Shown: positions 24,267-32,997 of the stretch, piece after piece
Layout: every line of letters begins with the position of its first letter
Numbering within the stretch: position 1 is the stretch's first letter
Origin: Massilia arenae
Lineage (GTDB): Bacteria > Pseudomonadota > Gammaproteobacteria > Burkholderiales > Burkholderiaceae_D
Assembly: GCF_008014745.1 (NCBI RefSeq)
Contig: NZ_VPFD01000015.1
Span: 1-64,000 of the forward strand
Reading direction: 5' to 3'
DNA: 64,000 nucleotides
Notes under the pieces: model-generated
Databases searched by the model: none
Told to the model about the DNA's origin: nothing
The model's input: only the letters and a program-made list of their open reading frames with translations
Made by a program: the position numbers and the translations under genes

Positions 24267-25073
24267 ATGACTGTCACGCTCGGCCCGCTTGCCTTGCCCG
24301 CGCAACTGCTGGTCACGTTCGCAACGATCATCCTCGGTTCAGCCATCGGCAACCGGGTAGCCGCCAGGAGCGGCGTGAAGGCCGAGGGCTCGCTCTGGCT
24401 GATCATCGCCGGGGCGATTCTGGTCGCCCGCATTGTCTTTGTTGCCCGTTACTGGCCTCTGTACGCGGAAGAGCCCTGGCGGTTGCCCGACCTGCGCGAC
24501 GGTGGGCTGGCGCCCATCGCAGGCTTCGCGGCTGCCATCGTCATTGGCGCCATCCTGGCATGGCGCAGGGCCGAGCAGCGCGCCGCGATCCTCACCGCCC
24601 TGTGTGCCGGCATCTTCATCTGGATCGGTGGGAGCGGGCTGATTCACGCGACCACCGGGCGCCATGCCCTCCCCGAGGTGATGCTGACGGATCTGGACGG
24701 ACGCGCAGTTCCATTGTCCGCGTTTGCGGGCAAGCCCATGGTGGTGAACCTGTGGGCCAGCTGGTGTCCGCCTTGCAGGCGAGAAATGCCCGCCCTGGGC
24801 AAGGCGCAGCGCGAAGCGAGCGACCTGACCTTCGTATTCGTCAACCAGGGCGAGGACAGCGCCAAGGTGCGCGCCTACCTGAAGGCCGAGGGCCTGCCGC
24901 TGCGCAACGTGGTGCTCGACCCCGGCGGCGCACTCGCCAAGGCAGCCGGCGCCCCGGGCCTGCCGACCACGCTTTTCGTCGACGCCGACGGAATCCTGGT
25001 CGACAAGCGGATGGGAGAGGTATCGAGCGCCACGCTGGCCGAACACCTGGCGGTCCTGCGCAGCAAGCGCTGA
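24267..25073 (+). CDS. TlpA-like thiol-disulfide oxidoreductase with N-terminal membrane domain (first copy)
   Basis: A 268-residue protein: about four N-terminal helices (8-125) whose pattern (ARIVFVARYWPLYAEEP, then LRDGGLAPIAGF) resembles part of prolipoprotein diacylglyceryl transferase, followed by a periplasmic thioredoxin fold with WASWCPPCRREMPAL (Cys167, Cys170) and cis-Pro loop GLPTTLF. TlpA-type domains reduce periplasmic thiols in copper delivery and cytochrome maturation. ATG 24267 is preferred; the upstream extension to 24075 looks non-coding and overlaps the promoter. First gene of a tlpA-dsbD-dsbG operon; a paralogue with the same architecture is at 29745. Confidence 0.8.
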   Translation: MTVTLGPLALPAQLLVTFATIILGSAIGNRVAARSGVKAEGSLWLIIAGAILVARIVFVARYWPLYAEEPWRLPDLRDGGLAPIAGFAAAIVIGAILAWRRAEQRAAILTALCAGIFIWIGGSGLIHATTGRHALPEVMLTDLDGRAVPLSAFAGKPMVVNLWASWCPPCRREMPALGKAQREASDLTFVFVNQGEDSAKVRAYLKAEGLPLRNVVLDPGGALAKAAGAPGLPTTLFVDADGILVDKRMGEVSSATLAEHLAVLRSKR

Positions 25074-25099
25074 GCCGCAAACACAACGGAGCGACATCA

Positions 25100-26947
25100 A
25101 TGAACGACATGAGAATGCGTATGGTTTCCTTATCCCGGACGGTATCCGGACTGCACCAGTGGCTGGGGGCGATTCTGCTGGCCCAGCTTGCCGCAGTGCT
25201 GCTTGCAGCCTCCGGCGGCGCGGCGGCGGCCGACGACGATTTCCTGCCCCCCGAGCAGGCGTTCCGCTTCGCCGCCACCATGGTCGACGGACAGACGGCC
25301 GAAGTGCGTTTCGACATCGCGCCCGGCTACTACATGTACCGCGAGCGCTTCGCATTCGACGCCGGGCAGACCCGGCTCGGACAGCCTGCCTTCCCGGCTG
25401 GCGAGAAGCATTTCGACGAGACCTTCCAGAAGGAGATGGAGACCTACCGGGGCTCAGTCAGGGTGCGCATTCCCGTGGACGGGAACGGAAGCTTCACCTT
25501 GAAGACCACTTCGCAGGGCTGCTCCGACAAGGGCTTGTGCTACCCGCCGATGGCATCGACCGCGGTCCTGTCCGCTGGCGGGGGGCCGGGGGCGTCCACG
25601 AGCGCCGCCGCGGCGCCGGCAAGCCAGGGCCCGGCAGCTGCCGCGCCGGAGGGCGCGCTGTCGAACGACGACGAGAGCGGACGCATCGAGCGGGCATTGA
25701 GCAGCCGCGAACTGGCGGTCATCGTGCCGATGTTCCTGCTGCTGGGCTTCGGCTTGTCGTTCACCCCCTGCGTGCTGCCGATGCTGCCGATCCTTTCATC
25801 GATCATCGTCGGCGACAAGGGTTCTGCGTCGCGCCTGCGGGGCCTGGCGCTGTCAGTGTCGTATTCGCTCGGCATGGCGATCGTGTACACCGCGATGGGC
25901 GTGGCGGCGGGCCTCGCGGGCGAAGGACTGGCGGCGGCACTGCAGAATGCCTGGGTGCTGGGCGCGTTCGCCATCCTGATGGTCGTGCTGGCCTTGCCGA
26001 TGTTCGGCGTGTTCGAGCTGCAGATGCCGGCGGTGATCCAGTCGCGCCTGGCGGGGGCGTCCAACCGGCAAGGGGCGGGCACCCACGCCGGTGTGTTCGC
26101 AATGGGCGCCATCTCGGCGCTGATCGTCGGGCCCTGCGTCGCCGCGCCGCTCGCGGGCGCGCTCGTGTACATCAGCCAGACCAAAGATGCCTTCATCGGC
26201 GGCAGCGCGCTGTTCGCCATGGCTGCCGGCATGAGCGTGCCGCTGCTGCTGGTCGGGGCCTCGGCGGGCACACTGCTGCCGCGCGCCGGTGCCTGGATGG
26301 TTGGCGTCAAGCGCTTCTTCGGCGTACTGATGCTCGGTACCGCCTTTTGGATCGCAGCGCCGGTCCTGCCTTCACGGGCCCTGATGCTGGGATGGGGCCT
26401 GCTGGGCGCCGGCTATGCGGCGTCGCTGCTGCTGCCACGACCGCGCCGGCCGTTCGCGGTAGCGGCCGGCCTGGTCGCCGGGGTGCTCGGCCTGACCCAG
26501 CTGGCAGGGCTGGCCGCCGGCGGCAGCGATCCATTGGCGCCGTTCGCTACGGCCGAGGCGCATGGAGAGACTCCGTTCCAGCGCGTCCGTTCGGTCGAGG
26601 AGCTCGACGCCATCCTGGCCAGGAGTCCCGGCAAGACCGTCATGCTCGACTTCTACGCCGACTGGTGCGTGTCCTGCAAGGAGATGGAGCGTTTCACCTT
26701 TTCCGATCCCCGGGTGCAGGAACGCTTTGGCCGGATGCTCCTCCTCCAGGCCGACGTGACCGCCAACAATGCGGCCGACCAGGCCCTGCTCAAGCGATTC
26801 GGCCTGTTCGGGCCACCAGGAATCATCTTCTTCAGCCCTGACGGCCGCGAACTCGGCGGCACCCGGGTGATCGGCTACGAGGATGCCGATGCCTTCCTCG
26901 CTTCGCTGCGCAAGGCCGAGGCCGCGCAAACGGGCGCCCAACCTTGA
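25100..26947 (+). CDS. dsbD: Thiol:disulfide interchange protein DsbD
   Basis: A 615-residue membrane electron carrier with signal peptide and three modules: periplasmic alpha domain with Cys141 and Cys147 (QGCSDKGLCYPP), an eight-helix beta domain with Cys224 (FTPCVLPMLPI) and Cys346 (GPCVAAPLAG), and a thioredoxin-like gamma domain with Cys523/Cys526 (YADWCVSCKEME). It moves reducing power from cytoplasmic thioredoxin to periplasmic partners, here likely the adjacent TlpA-like and DsbG-like proteins. A GGAG lies 8 nt before ATG 25100. All three cysteine pairs are intact. Confidence 0.9.
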   Translation: MNDMRMRMVSLSRTVSGLHQWLGAILLAQLAAVLLAASGGAAAADDDFLPPEQAFRFAATMVDGQTAEVRFDIAPGYYMYRERFAFDAGQTRLGQPAFPAGEKHFDETFQKEMETYRGSVRVRIPVDGNGSFTLKTTSQGCSDKGLCYPPMASTAVLSAGGGPGASTSAAAAPASQGPAAAAPEGALSNDDESGRIERALSSRELAVIVPMFLLLGFGLSFTPCVLPMLPILSSIIVGDKGSASRLRGLALSVSYSLGMAIVYTAMGVAAGLAGEGLAAALQNAWVLGAFAILMVVLALPMFGVFELQMPAVIQSRLAGASNRQGAGTHAGVFAMGAISALIVGPCVAAPLAGALVYISQTKDAFIGGSALFAMAAGMSVPLLLVGASAGTLLPRAGAWMVGVKRFFGVLMLGTAFWIAAPVLPSRALMLGWGLLGAGYAASLLLPRPRRPFAVAAGLVAGVLGLTQLAGLAAGGSDPLAPFATAEAHGETPFQRVRSVEELDAILARSPGKTVMLDFYADWCVSCKEMERFTFSDPRVQERFGRMLLLQADVTANNAADQALLKRFGLFGPPGIIFFSPDGRELGGTRVIGYEDADAFLASLRKAEAAQTGAQP

Positions 26948-26973
26948 ATAACACCTTCCCCATTGGAGACAAC

Positions 26974-27801
26974 ATGCAGGCTTACAAACTCGCGCTTCCA
27001 GCCACGGTCATCGCCGCTCTCGCAGCAGCATTCATCAACACGGGGGCGCTTGCCGCCCAGCAGACGCCGCCGGCGCTCGCGCGCGCCGTCGACGCCGGCG
27101 TGAAGGTGGTGAAGCAGTTCCCGGCGGCCTCCGGGCTCACAGGCTGGGTGCTGTCCCAGGGAGCACGTCATTCGCTGGTGTACACCACGGCGGACGGCAA
27201 GACCCTGGTTGCGGGAGCGCTGATCGACGAGCGCGGACAGAACCTGTCGGCCCAGCACGAAGACATGTACATTCCCAAGCCGGATTTCGCAGCCGCTTAC
27301 GCGCAGCTGGAGAAATCGGCCTTCATCGCCGAGGGCAGCATCAAGAATCCGAAGAGCGTCATCTACGCCTTCGTCGACCCGAATTGCCCATATTGCCACT
27401 TCATGTGGCGCGCAGTGCAGCCATACGAAGCGGCAGGGCTGCAGGTGCGCTGGATTCCGGTCGCGACGCTCGGGCCCACCAGCATGCCGAAAGCGATCGA
27501 AGTACTGGCAGCGCCTGACAAAACCGCAGCGTTCCGGCGCATGGAGGAAAACCACGGCAAGCCGTGGAAGCCGGACGCAGGCAAGACCGAGCAGTCGCAC
27601 CCGTCGGTGGCGGCGTCGATCCGCCGTAACGGAGAGCTGATGGATGCCTTCGGCATAGGCGGTACCCCTGGCGTGGTCTGGCGTGACAAGCAGGGCAAGG
27701 TCCAGGTGAAGAGCGGGATGCCGCGTCTGTCGGAGCTTCCGTCCATCACGGGCTTGCCCGAACAACGGGTGACCGACCCGGCACTGGCCAAATTCAAGTG
27801 A
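26974..27801 (+). CDS. dsbG: DsbG-like periplasmic disulfide isomerase/reductase
   Basis: A 275-residue exported protein: signal peptide (residues 1-28), an N-terminal dimerisation region, and a thioredoxin fold with VDPNCPYCHFMW (Cys138, Cys141) and the cis-Pro loop GGTPGVVW. CPYC matches DsbG, which protects single cysteines from sulfenylation. ATG 26974 follows GGAGAC by a good distance; the earlier in-frame ATG at 26944 overlaps dsbD. It is kept reduced by DsbD, encoded 26 nt upstream. In this neighbourhood it may repair persulfidated or oxidised periplasmic thiols. Confidence 0.85.
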   Translation: MQAYKLALPATVIAALAAAFINTGALAAQQTPPALARAVDAGVKVVKQFPAASGLTGWVLSQGARHSLVYTTADGKTLVAGALIDERGQNLSAQHEDMYIPKPDFAAAYAQLEKSAFIAEGSIKNPKSVIYAFVDPNCPYCHFMWRAVQPYEAAGLQVRWIPVATLGPTSMPKAIEVLAAPDKTAAFRRMEENHGKPWKPDAGKTEQSHPSVAASIRRNGELMDAFGIGGTPGVVWRDKQGKVQVKSGMPRLSELPSITGLPEQRVTDPALAKFK

Positions 27802-28100
27802 TGCAGCAAGGTGTGAGAAGGCATCCGTTCCCAATGAAAGCAGGGCTTCATATGGATTAACGGATCCTGCGCCGCCGTGCGCTGCATTTGATCCCTCATC
27901 AGTCGATTCAGCCTGTTTCTTCTATCGAAGACGCGGGCTGAACGCGTTAGTGCATGCTTGCCACGGTCTGTTGCGCAGTAGCACCAACTATTGAACCGAA
28001 ACGAGCATTCACCATAATTTCCTTATGGAATCTTAAGTTTCCTAGGATAATTTTCCTAACTGCTGCGCATACAGTCGACCAGAAATCAAATGAGGAACGG
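27802..28100 (+). promoter_or_regulatory. Intergenic region before the chemoreceptor
   Basis: No gene is seen in these 299 bases. The last 90 bases are AT-rich and include CTTAAG and CCTAGG palindromes and a repeated TTTCCTA, so the chemoreceptor promoter probably lies around 28010-28070. No flagellar sigma-28 consensus is clear. Confidence 0.3.
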
Positions 28101-29714
28101 ATGAAACTTCGGAACAAGATGGCCTTGTGCATGGCCATTGTCTTTGTGTTATTTGCGATCGCATTGGCCGTCGCGATCTCGGGAATGCGCGATGCGACAG
28201 CGCGATTCGGCAACTTTGTGGACCACGACCAGGCTTTCCTGGCCGAGGCGAACACGATGTACGCGCAAGGCCTGCAGATGGGGCAGGCGCTGCGCAATGT
28301 TGTCCTCGCACCGGATAACGAAACCGGCTACAAGAACCTGGCGGCTGCGCGCAAGGACTTTGGCAGAGCTCTGAAATCCGCCCGTGCACTTGCAGGTAAG
28401 GATGGCGCTGCAGATACGGCGCTCACCAGGCTGGAAACCTTGCAACAGCAGCGCGCAGACGTACAGGACCGCATCCTTGGACTCGTGAAAACCGATGCCG
28501 CTTCCAGCGTCGTCATCCTGAATGGCGAGGAAACCCCGGTGTGGCGCGAAATGCGCGGCGAACTGCTGAAGATCCTGAAGGAGAAGAACGCGGCGGCGGA
28601 AAAGGTCAAGACCGAATTGGTCACGCGTACCCAGACCATGTTCCTGGCCAGCCTGGCGCTCGCCGCCTTCGCCATCGTCGCCGGCGGCGCCGTCGCGTTC
28701 TGGCTCACCCGCAGCATCACCCGCCAGCTTGGCGGCGAACCGGACTATGCCGCGAGCATCGCGGGTTCGATCGCGGCCGGCGACCTGACCGTGCAAATCG
28801 CCCTCGACGACGAGCGCAACCAGACGAGTCTGATGTTCGCGATGCGCCAGATGCAGCACAGCCTGGCGACCCTGGTGCAGAAGGTTCGCGACGGTACCGA
28901 CACGATCACGACCGCGTCAGGCGAGATCGCCGCGGGCAACCTGGACCTGTCGGCGCGCACCGAAGAGCAGGCCAGTTCGCTCGAGGAGACGGCGGCCTCG
29001 ATGGAGGAACTCACCAGTACCGTGCAGCAGAATACCGAGAGCGTCCGGCATGCCAACGAACTGGCCACGACGGCGTCGGAAGTCGCGCTGAAGGGCGGTC
29101 AGGTTGTCGAGGAGGTAGTCGGCACGATGGGCGCGATCAACGAGGCCGCCAAGCGCATCGCCGACATCATCGGCGTCATCGACGGGATCGCATTCCAGAC
29201 CAATATCCTGGCGCTGAATGCGGCGGTGGAAGCAGCACGCGCGGGCGAGCAGGGACGCGGTTTCGCGGTCGTCGCATCCGAGGTCCGCAACCTGGCGCAG
29301 CGCAGCGCCGCGGCGGCCAAGGAAATCAAGGCGCTGATCGGCGATTCGGTGGGCAAGGTCGATGCGGGTAGCAAGCTCGTCAATGTTGCGGGCGATACCA
29401 TGACGGAGGTCGTCGCCAGTGTGAAGCGCGTCACCGACATCATGGCCGAGATCACGCTCGCCGGACAGGAACAGAGTGCCGGGATCGCGCAGGTCAACCA
29501 GGCCATCGCGCAAATGGACCAGGTAACCCAGCAGAATGCGGCGCTCGTCGAAGAAGCCGCCGCGGCAGCCGACTCGATGCAGGCGCAGGCGCAGGAGCTG
29601 CTGGCGGTCGTCAGCACCTTCAAGCTCGCCGCGGAGCCAGCTGCGCACTCGCAGCGCCTGGACGGCGGCGGCTCGCATACGCGCCGTCTCGCACTGCCAG
29701 CGATGGCGGGGTAG
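28101..29714 (+). CDS. Methyl-accepting chemotaxis protein
   Basis: A 537-residue class I receptor: TM1 (8-27), a periplasmic four-helix-bundle sensor of about 155 residues (MCP_4HB type), TM2 (about 185-207, ending in [15 protein letters not shown]), HAMP, and a long cytoplasmic signalling coiled coil with the hairpin tip [20 protein letters not shown] followed by [20 protein letters not shown]. Methylation-type Glu/Gln patterns ([17 protein letters not shown]) are present. No C-terminal CheR pentapeptide is seen. ATG 28101 follows TGAGGAACGG. The ligand is unknown; the location among sulfur and respiration genes hints at energy or redox taxis. Confidence 0.85.
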   Translation: MKLRNKMALCMAIVFVLFAIALAVAISGMRDATARFGNFVDHDQAFLAEANTMYAQGLQMGQALRNVVLAPDNETGYKNLAAARKDFGRALKSARALAGKDGAADTALTRLETLQQQRADVQDRILGLVKTDAASSVVILNGEETPVWREMRGELLKILKEKNAAAEKVKTELVTRTQTMFLASLALAAFAIVAGGAVAFWLTRSITRQLGGEPDYAASIAGSIAAGDLTVQIALDDERNQTSLMFAMRQMQHSLATLVQKVRDGTDTITTASGEIAAGNLDLSARTEEQASSLEETAASMEELTSTVQQNTESVRHANELATTASEVALKGGQVVEEVVGTMGAINEAAKRIADIIGVIDGIAFQTNILALNAAVEAARAGEQGRGFAVVASEVRNLAQRSAAAAKEIKALIGDSVGKVDAGSKLVNVAGDTMTEVVASVKRVTDIMAEITLAGQEQSAGIAQVNQAIAQMDQVTQQNAALVEEAAAAADSMQAQAQELLAVVSTFKLAAEPAAHSQRLDGGGSHTRRLALPAMAG

Positions 29715-29744
29715 TCGGTCGGTGCGGGTTCCGCCGGCCACTGG

Positions 29745-30551
29745 TCAGCGCTTGCCCGCAGGTGCTGCGAGGATCTCCAGGCGCCTGTCGAGGCCGTCAC
29801 GGTCGAGTTCACCCATGTGGCGCAGGACCAGGCGGCCATCCTTGCCGTAGAAGAGCGTCGTCGGCATGGCAAACGATCCGGTACGGCGGCCAAGCTCCCG
29901 GGGGCGGTCGGTCAGCACGTTGTCGAGATCGAGCTTTTGCTGCGCCAGGAACGCCCCGATCGTCGCCGCGTCCTCGCCTTCATTGACGAAGACGAAGGTG
30001 ATGCCGGGGTGGCGCTTCTGGGCATCCTGCAGCGCCGGCATCTCGCGCCGGCACGGCGGACACCATGTGGCCCACAGGTTGACCACCATCGGCTTGTCCG
30101 TCAGGGTCCGTAGTTGCACCGGTGTGCCGTCGAGCCGGCGCAGTTCGACCAGGGGCACCGGCGTGCTGGGCGGTCCGAAATCGAGCATGGCGATGGCGCC
30201 GCCGATCCAGACCACGCCCGCGCTCAGGACCGCGGCGAAGACCGGCCGGCGCGGCGTGTTCGTCCTGGCAGTCAGGTGCGCGCCGAGCATGAATGCCACC
30301 AGCACGCCGGCCGTGTCCGAGAATCCACCGTCGCTGACATCCAGAATCGAGAGCGGCTCGGCGGCATATTCCGGCGCATTCTGGAGGATGAACGTGATCC
30401 GGGCGGCGACCAGCCCTCCCAGGATCGTCTTCCACACGACCGGCCAGCTGTTCCAGCCACGCCTGCGCTGGTACCACCAGCTCACTGCAGCGCTGGCCAG
30501 GATGGCCAGCGCCGGTATTGCCCACCTGCCTACGTCGAATTCGTCCACCAC
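29745..30551 (-). CDS. TlpA-like thiol-disulfide oxidoreductase with N-terminal membrane domain (second copy)
   Basis: A 268-residue paralogue of the protein at 24267 with the same layout: four N-terminal helices with ARITFILQNAPEYAAEPLSI and VSDGGFSDTAG, then a thioredoxin fold with WATWCPPCRREMPAL and cis-Pro loop AMPTTLF. It starts at GTG 30551 (or the next GTG), directly behind an AGGAGG. It is a single gene divergent from the second persulfide dioxygenase, with a TTAAT repeat in the shared region. It may be the thiol reductant used with that enzyme or a backup for the first copy. Confidence 0.75.
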   Translation of the reverse strand: MVDEFDVGRWAIPALAILASAAVSWWYQRRRGWNSWPVVWKTILGGLVAARITFILQNAPEYAAEPLSILDVSDGGFSDTAGVLVAFMLGAHLTARTNTPRRPVFAAVLSAGVVWIGGAIAMLDFGPPSTPVPLVELRRLDGTPVQLRTLTDKPMVVNLWATWCPPCRREMPALQDAQKRHPGITFVFVNEGEDAATIGAFLAQQKLDLDNVLTDRPRELGRRTGSFAMPTTLFYGKDGRLVLRHMGELDRDGLDRRLEILAAPAGKR

Positions 30552-30641
30552 TCCTCCTGAAGGGACAGTCCGGCAGGACCGTCATGCAGCGGCCGTGTCA
30601 TGGCTCGGGGACCGCTTGCCAGGGCATGCTAAAGCTTGCGG

Positions 30642-30658
30642 ATTAATGCAGCATTAGC
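30642..30658. promoter_or_regulatory. Candidate QseB/PmrA-like box in divergent promoter
   Basis: ATTAAT (30642-30647), GCAGC, ATTAGC (30653-30658): 11-bp-phased repeat similar to the ones at 220, 15380 and 24168. It lies between the TlpA-like gene and the dioxygenase. A TATACT for the dioxygenase is further downstream near 30719, so the geometry differs from the other sites. Confidence 0.35.
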
Positions 30659-30771
30659 AAGCGCGCGGCAGTATTGTGGTGGTGGTGGCGGCGCGCGCCA
30701 GGAACCTCATCGGCGCTCTATACTGCGGCATCCGGGGCACCTGCACCCTCATCGTCATCAGGAGAATCTGC

Positions 30772-31521
30772 ATGATCTTCCGCCAACTGTTTGAGCCCTT
30801 GTCCAGCACTTACACCTATCTGATCGGCTGTTCGGAAACCGGGCAAGCGGTATTGATCGATCCCGTGATCGTGACCATCGATCGTGACCTGGAGGAGCTT
30901 CGGCGCCTGGGGCTGACACTTGCATACAGCATCGACACCCATGTCCACGCCGACCACATCACGGCGGCGCTGGAACTGAAGAACAAGGTGGGCAGCAGGA
31001 TTGCAGCGCCAGCAGCGGAACGCGTTGACTGCGCGGATGTTCAACTGGAAGAGGGGACGCCATTCAGAGTCGGTTCCATGGAATTCCAGCCCCTTCACAC
31101 GCCGGGCCATACGTCGGGGCATTTCGCCTACGTGTTCGGGGACCGCGTCTTCACGGGCGACGCCCTGTTGATCGAAGCTTGCGGGCGCACCGACTTCCAG
31201 CAGGGCGACTCGGATGCGCTCTATCACAGCGTGCGTGGAAAGCTCTTCACGCTACCCGATGAAACGCTCGTCTATCCGGCGCACGATTATCAGAAGAGGT
31301 GGGTGTCTTCCGTCATGCAGGAGAAGGAGCGCAATCCGCGCCTTGGTGCAGACCGCTCGATCGAGGAGTTCCGGTAGATCATGGCGGGGCTCAAGCTGCC
31401 GTACCCTAAATTTATCGATTATGCGGTTCCCGGCAATAAGCAATGCGGCGTGTGTCCGGCTGATCTGCCGGAAAACCTCGGCAAGTACTGCCAGCAGATG
31501 ACGGAGAGTCCGCAAGGATAG
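30772..31521 (+). pseudogene. Persulfide dioxygenase (ETHE1-like), interrupted by an in-frame amber codon
   Basis: A second metallo-beta-lactamase persulfide dioxygenase. DTHVHADH (His57, His59, Asp61, His62), HTPGHTSGHF (His113) and TGDALLIEACGRTDFQ (Asp130) are all intact. The frame stops at TAG 31375-31377 (codon 202) right after SIEEFR, but the same frame continues for 47 more codons with convincing family sequence (IMAGLKLPYPKFIDYAVPG, CGVCPADLP) to TAG 31519. A CAG-to-TAG change explains it. The shortened 201-residue product still carries every metal ligand, so it may be partly functional. ATG 30772 follows AGGAGAATCTGC. Confidence 0.8.
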
Positions 31522-31640
31522 TCCGTCGATGGCGACGAGCAGCAGGTTCACTCCGGCATGCGCGGGTGTTTCTGTATCTGCGCCAGCGGAATGTCCGCGT
31601 CAAGGTCGGCGGGCGGCGGCGAATCGCCACTGCGTTCGAT

Positions 31641-32911
31641 TCATCCGCCGCCCAGCGCCCGGTACAGGCCCGCCATCGCGGCCAAGCGCTGCTGCTGTAC
31701 GGCGATCAGCGCGATCTCGGCGTTGTACAGGTCGGTCCTGGCGCTGAGCACGCCCAGATAGTCGCTGCTGCCGCTGCGATACGACATTTCCGCCAGTTGC
31801 AGGCGCCGCCGCTGTGCCGCGACGTTGCCGCGCCGTGCTTCCAGCTCGGTGTCGAAGGTCCCGCGTGCGGCAAGACCGTCGGCGACTTCGCGGAACGCGG
31901 TCTGCACGGTCTTGCGGTACTGTGCGACCGCCATGTCGCGCCCGATGCGTGCGCTGTCCAGGTCGGCCTGACGCGCGCCGCTGTCGTACAGCGGCAGTGC
32001 CAGGTCGGATGCAAACGACCAGGCGCCGGTGCCGGCGCTGGCCAGCCTGCCCAGCGAGCTGCTGGCGCTACCCGCCGCGGCCGTCAGCGAAATGCGCGGG
32101 AAGAAGGCGGCGCGCGCAGCGCCGATGTTCGCATACTGCGCGCGCAGCAAGGCTTCCGCCTGGCGCACGTCCGGACGGCGCAGAAGGAGTTCGGACGGCA
32201 GTCCCGGCGGGATGTCTGCCAGGAAGTCCTGCCTGGACAAGCTCCTGGCCGGGGGCAGGGCGGCCGGCAGTGCCTGGCCGATCAATGCTGCAAGACTGTT
32301 TCCGCCTGCGCGAGCAGCCGCTGCTTGGCCGCGTGGCTTGCCAACGCCTGATGCACGGTCCCTTGCGCCAGACTTGCGTCAAGTTCAGAGGCGGCGCCCG
32401 TATCGTAGCGCAGCCTGACGATACGGTAGATTCGCGGGCCGCTTGCAGCGTTGCCTCGGCGGCCTCTAGTTGCTCTCCGTAGGACAGTAGCGGCAGATTT
32501 TGTTCGGCCACTTGCGACACCACCAGGATGTGCATTGCCTCGCGGACGTAGGCGCTGGCCAGATACCGTTCTTGCGCGGCCTCAGCATGTTCCAGACACG
32601 TCCGAACAGGTCGAGCTCCCGGGTGGCCTCGATGCCGGCCGTTTGGCCGTGGCTGAGCGCCCGGACGCCTGCAGCTCCTGCGCGCTCGTCCGGCGGGGTC
32701 CTTTCTTGGCGCCCGACATGCCGAGGGCAGCTTGCGGCCACGCTGCCGCTTGCTGCCTCTCCAGGGCCGCACGTGACTGGGCGACGTGCCGTAGCGCCAG
32801 GCGCAGGTCCTGGCTGCCGTCGAGAGCAATGCGTACCAGTGCGCCTAGGCGCTGGTCGGACAGGAGTCGATACCGCACGAAACTGACTACGGGTTGGAGT
32901 GGATTCGACAT
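31641..32911 (-). pseudogene. RND efflux outer-membrane channel (NodT/OprM family), decayed
   Basis: Homology to the TolC-like NodT family is spread over several frames. From the 5' side: LGALVRIALDGSQDLRLALR and the ALERQQAAAWPQ region (near 32890-32700), then IEATRELDLFGRVWN (about 32640), then EAAEATLQAARES (about 32450), and a long intact stretch from 32285 to the stop (PPGLPSELLLRRPDVRQAEA, ending YNAEIALIAVQQQRLAAMAG). At least three frameshifts separate them. The N-terminal signal and lipobox are missing because the DNA changes character at about 32911, where the KfrA-like region starts. No adaptor or pump gene remains. Confidence 0.75.
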
Positions 32912-32950
32912 TATAGAAGTAATGTCATATTTTCAGAGGAGGGCGCCGGT

Positions 32951-32984
32951 TTCGTTACGTTTTACGTAGTATTACGGGACTACG
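32951..32984. repeat. TACG-rich repeats with inverted CGTAGT/ACTACG
   Basis: Just upstream of the KfrA-like gene, TTACG or TACG recurs four times; CGTAGT (32965-32970) and ACTACG (32979-32984) are inverted around 8 bp. KfrA proteins bind repeats over their own promoter, so this is a likely autoregulatory operator. Confidence 0.4.
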
Positions 32985-32997
32985 AAAAGGGGGGTAT

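Noticed and set aside
24245..25099. Upstream extension of the dsbD frame through the TlpA-like gene
   Set aside because: The sequence is a shadow of the TlpA-like gene; the DsbD signal peptide starts at 25100 after a GGAG site.
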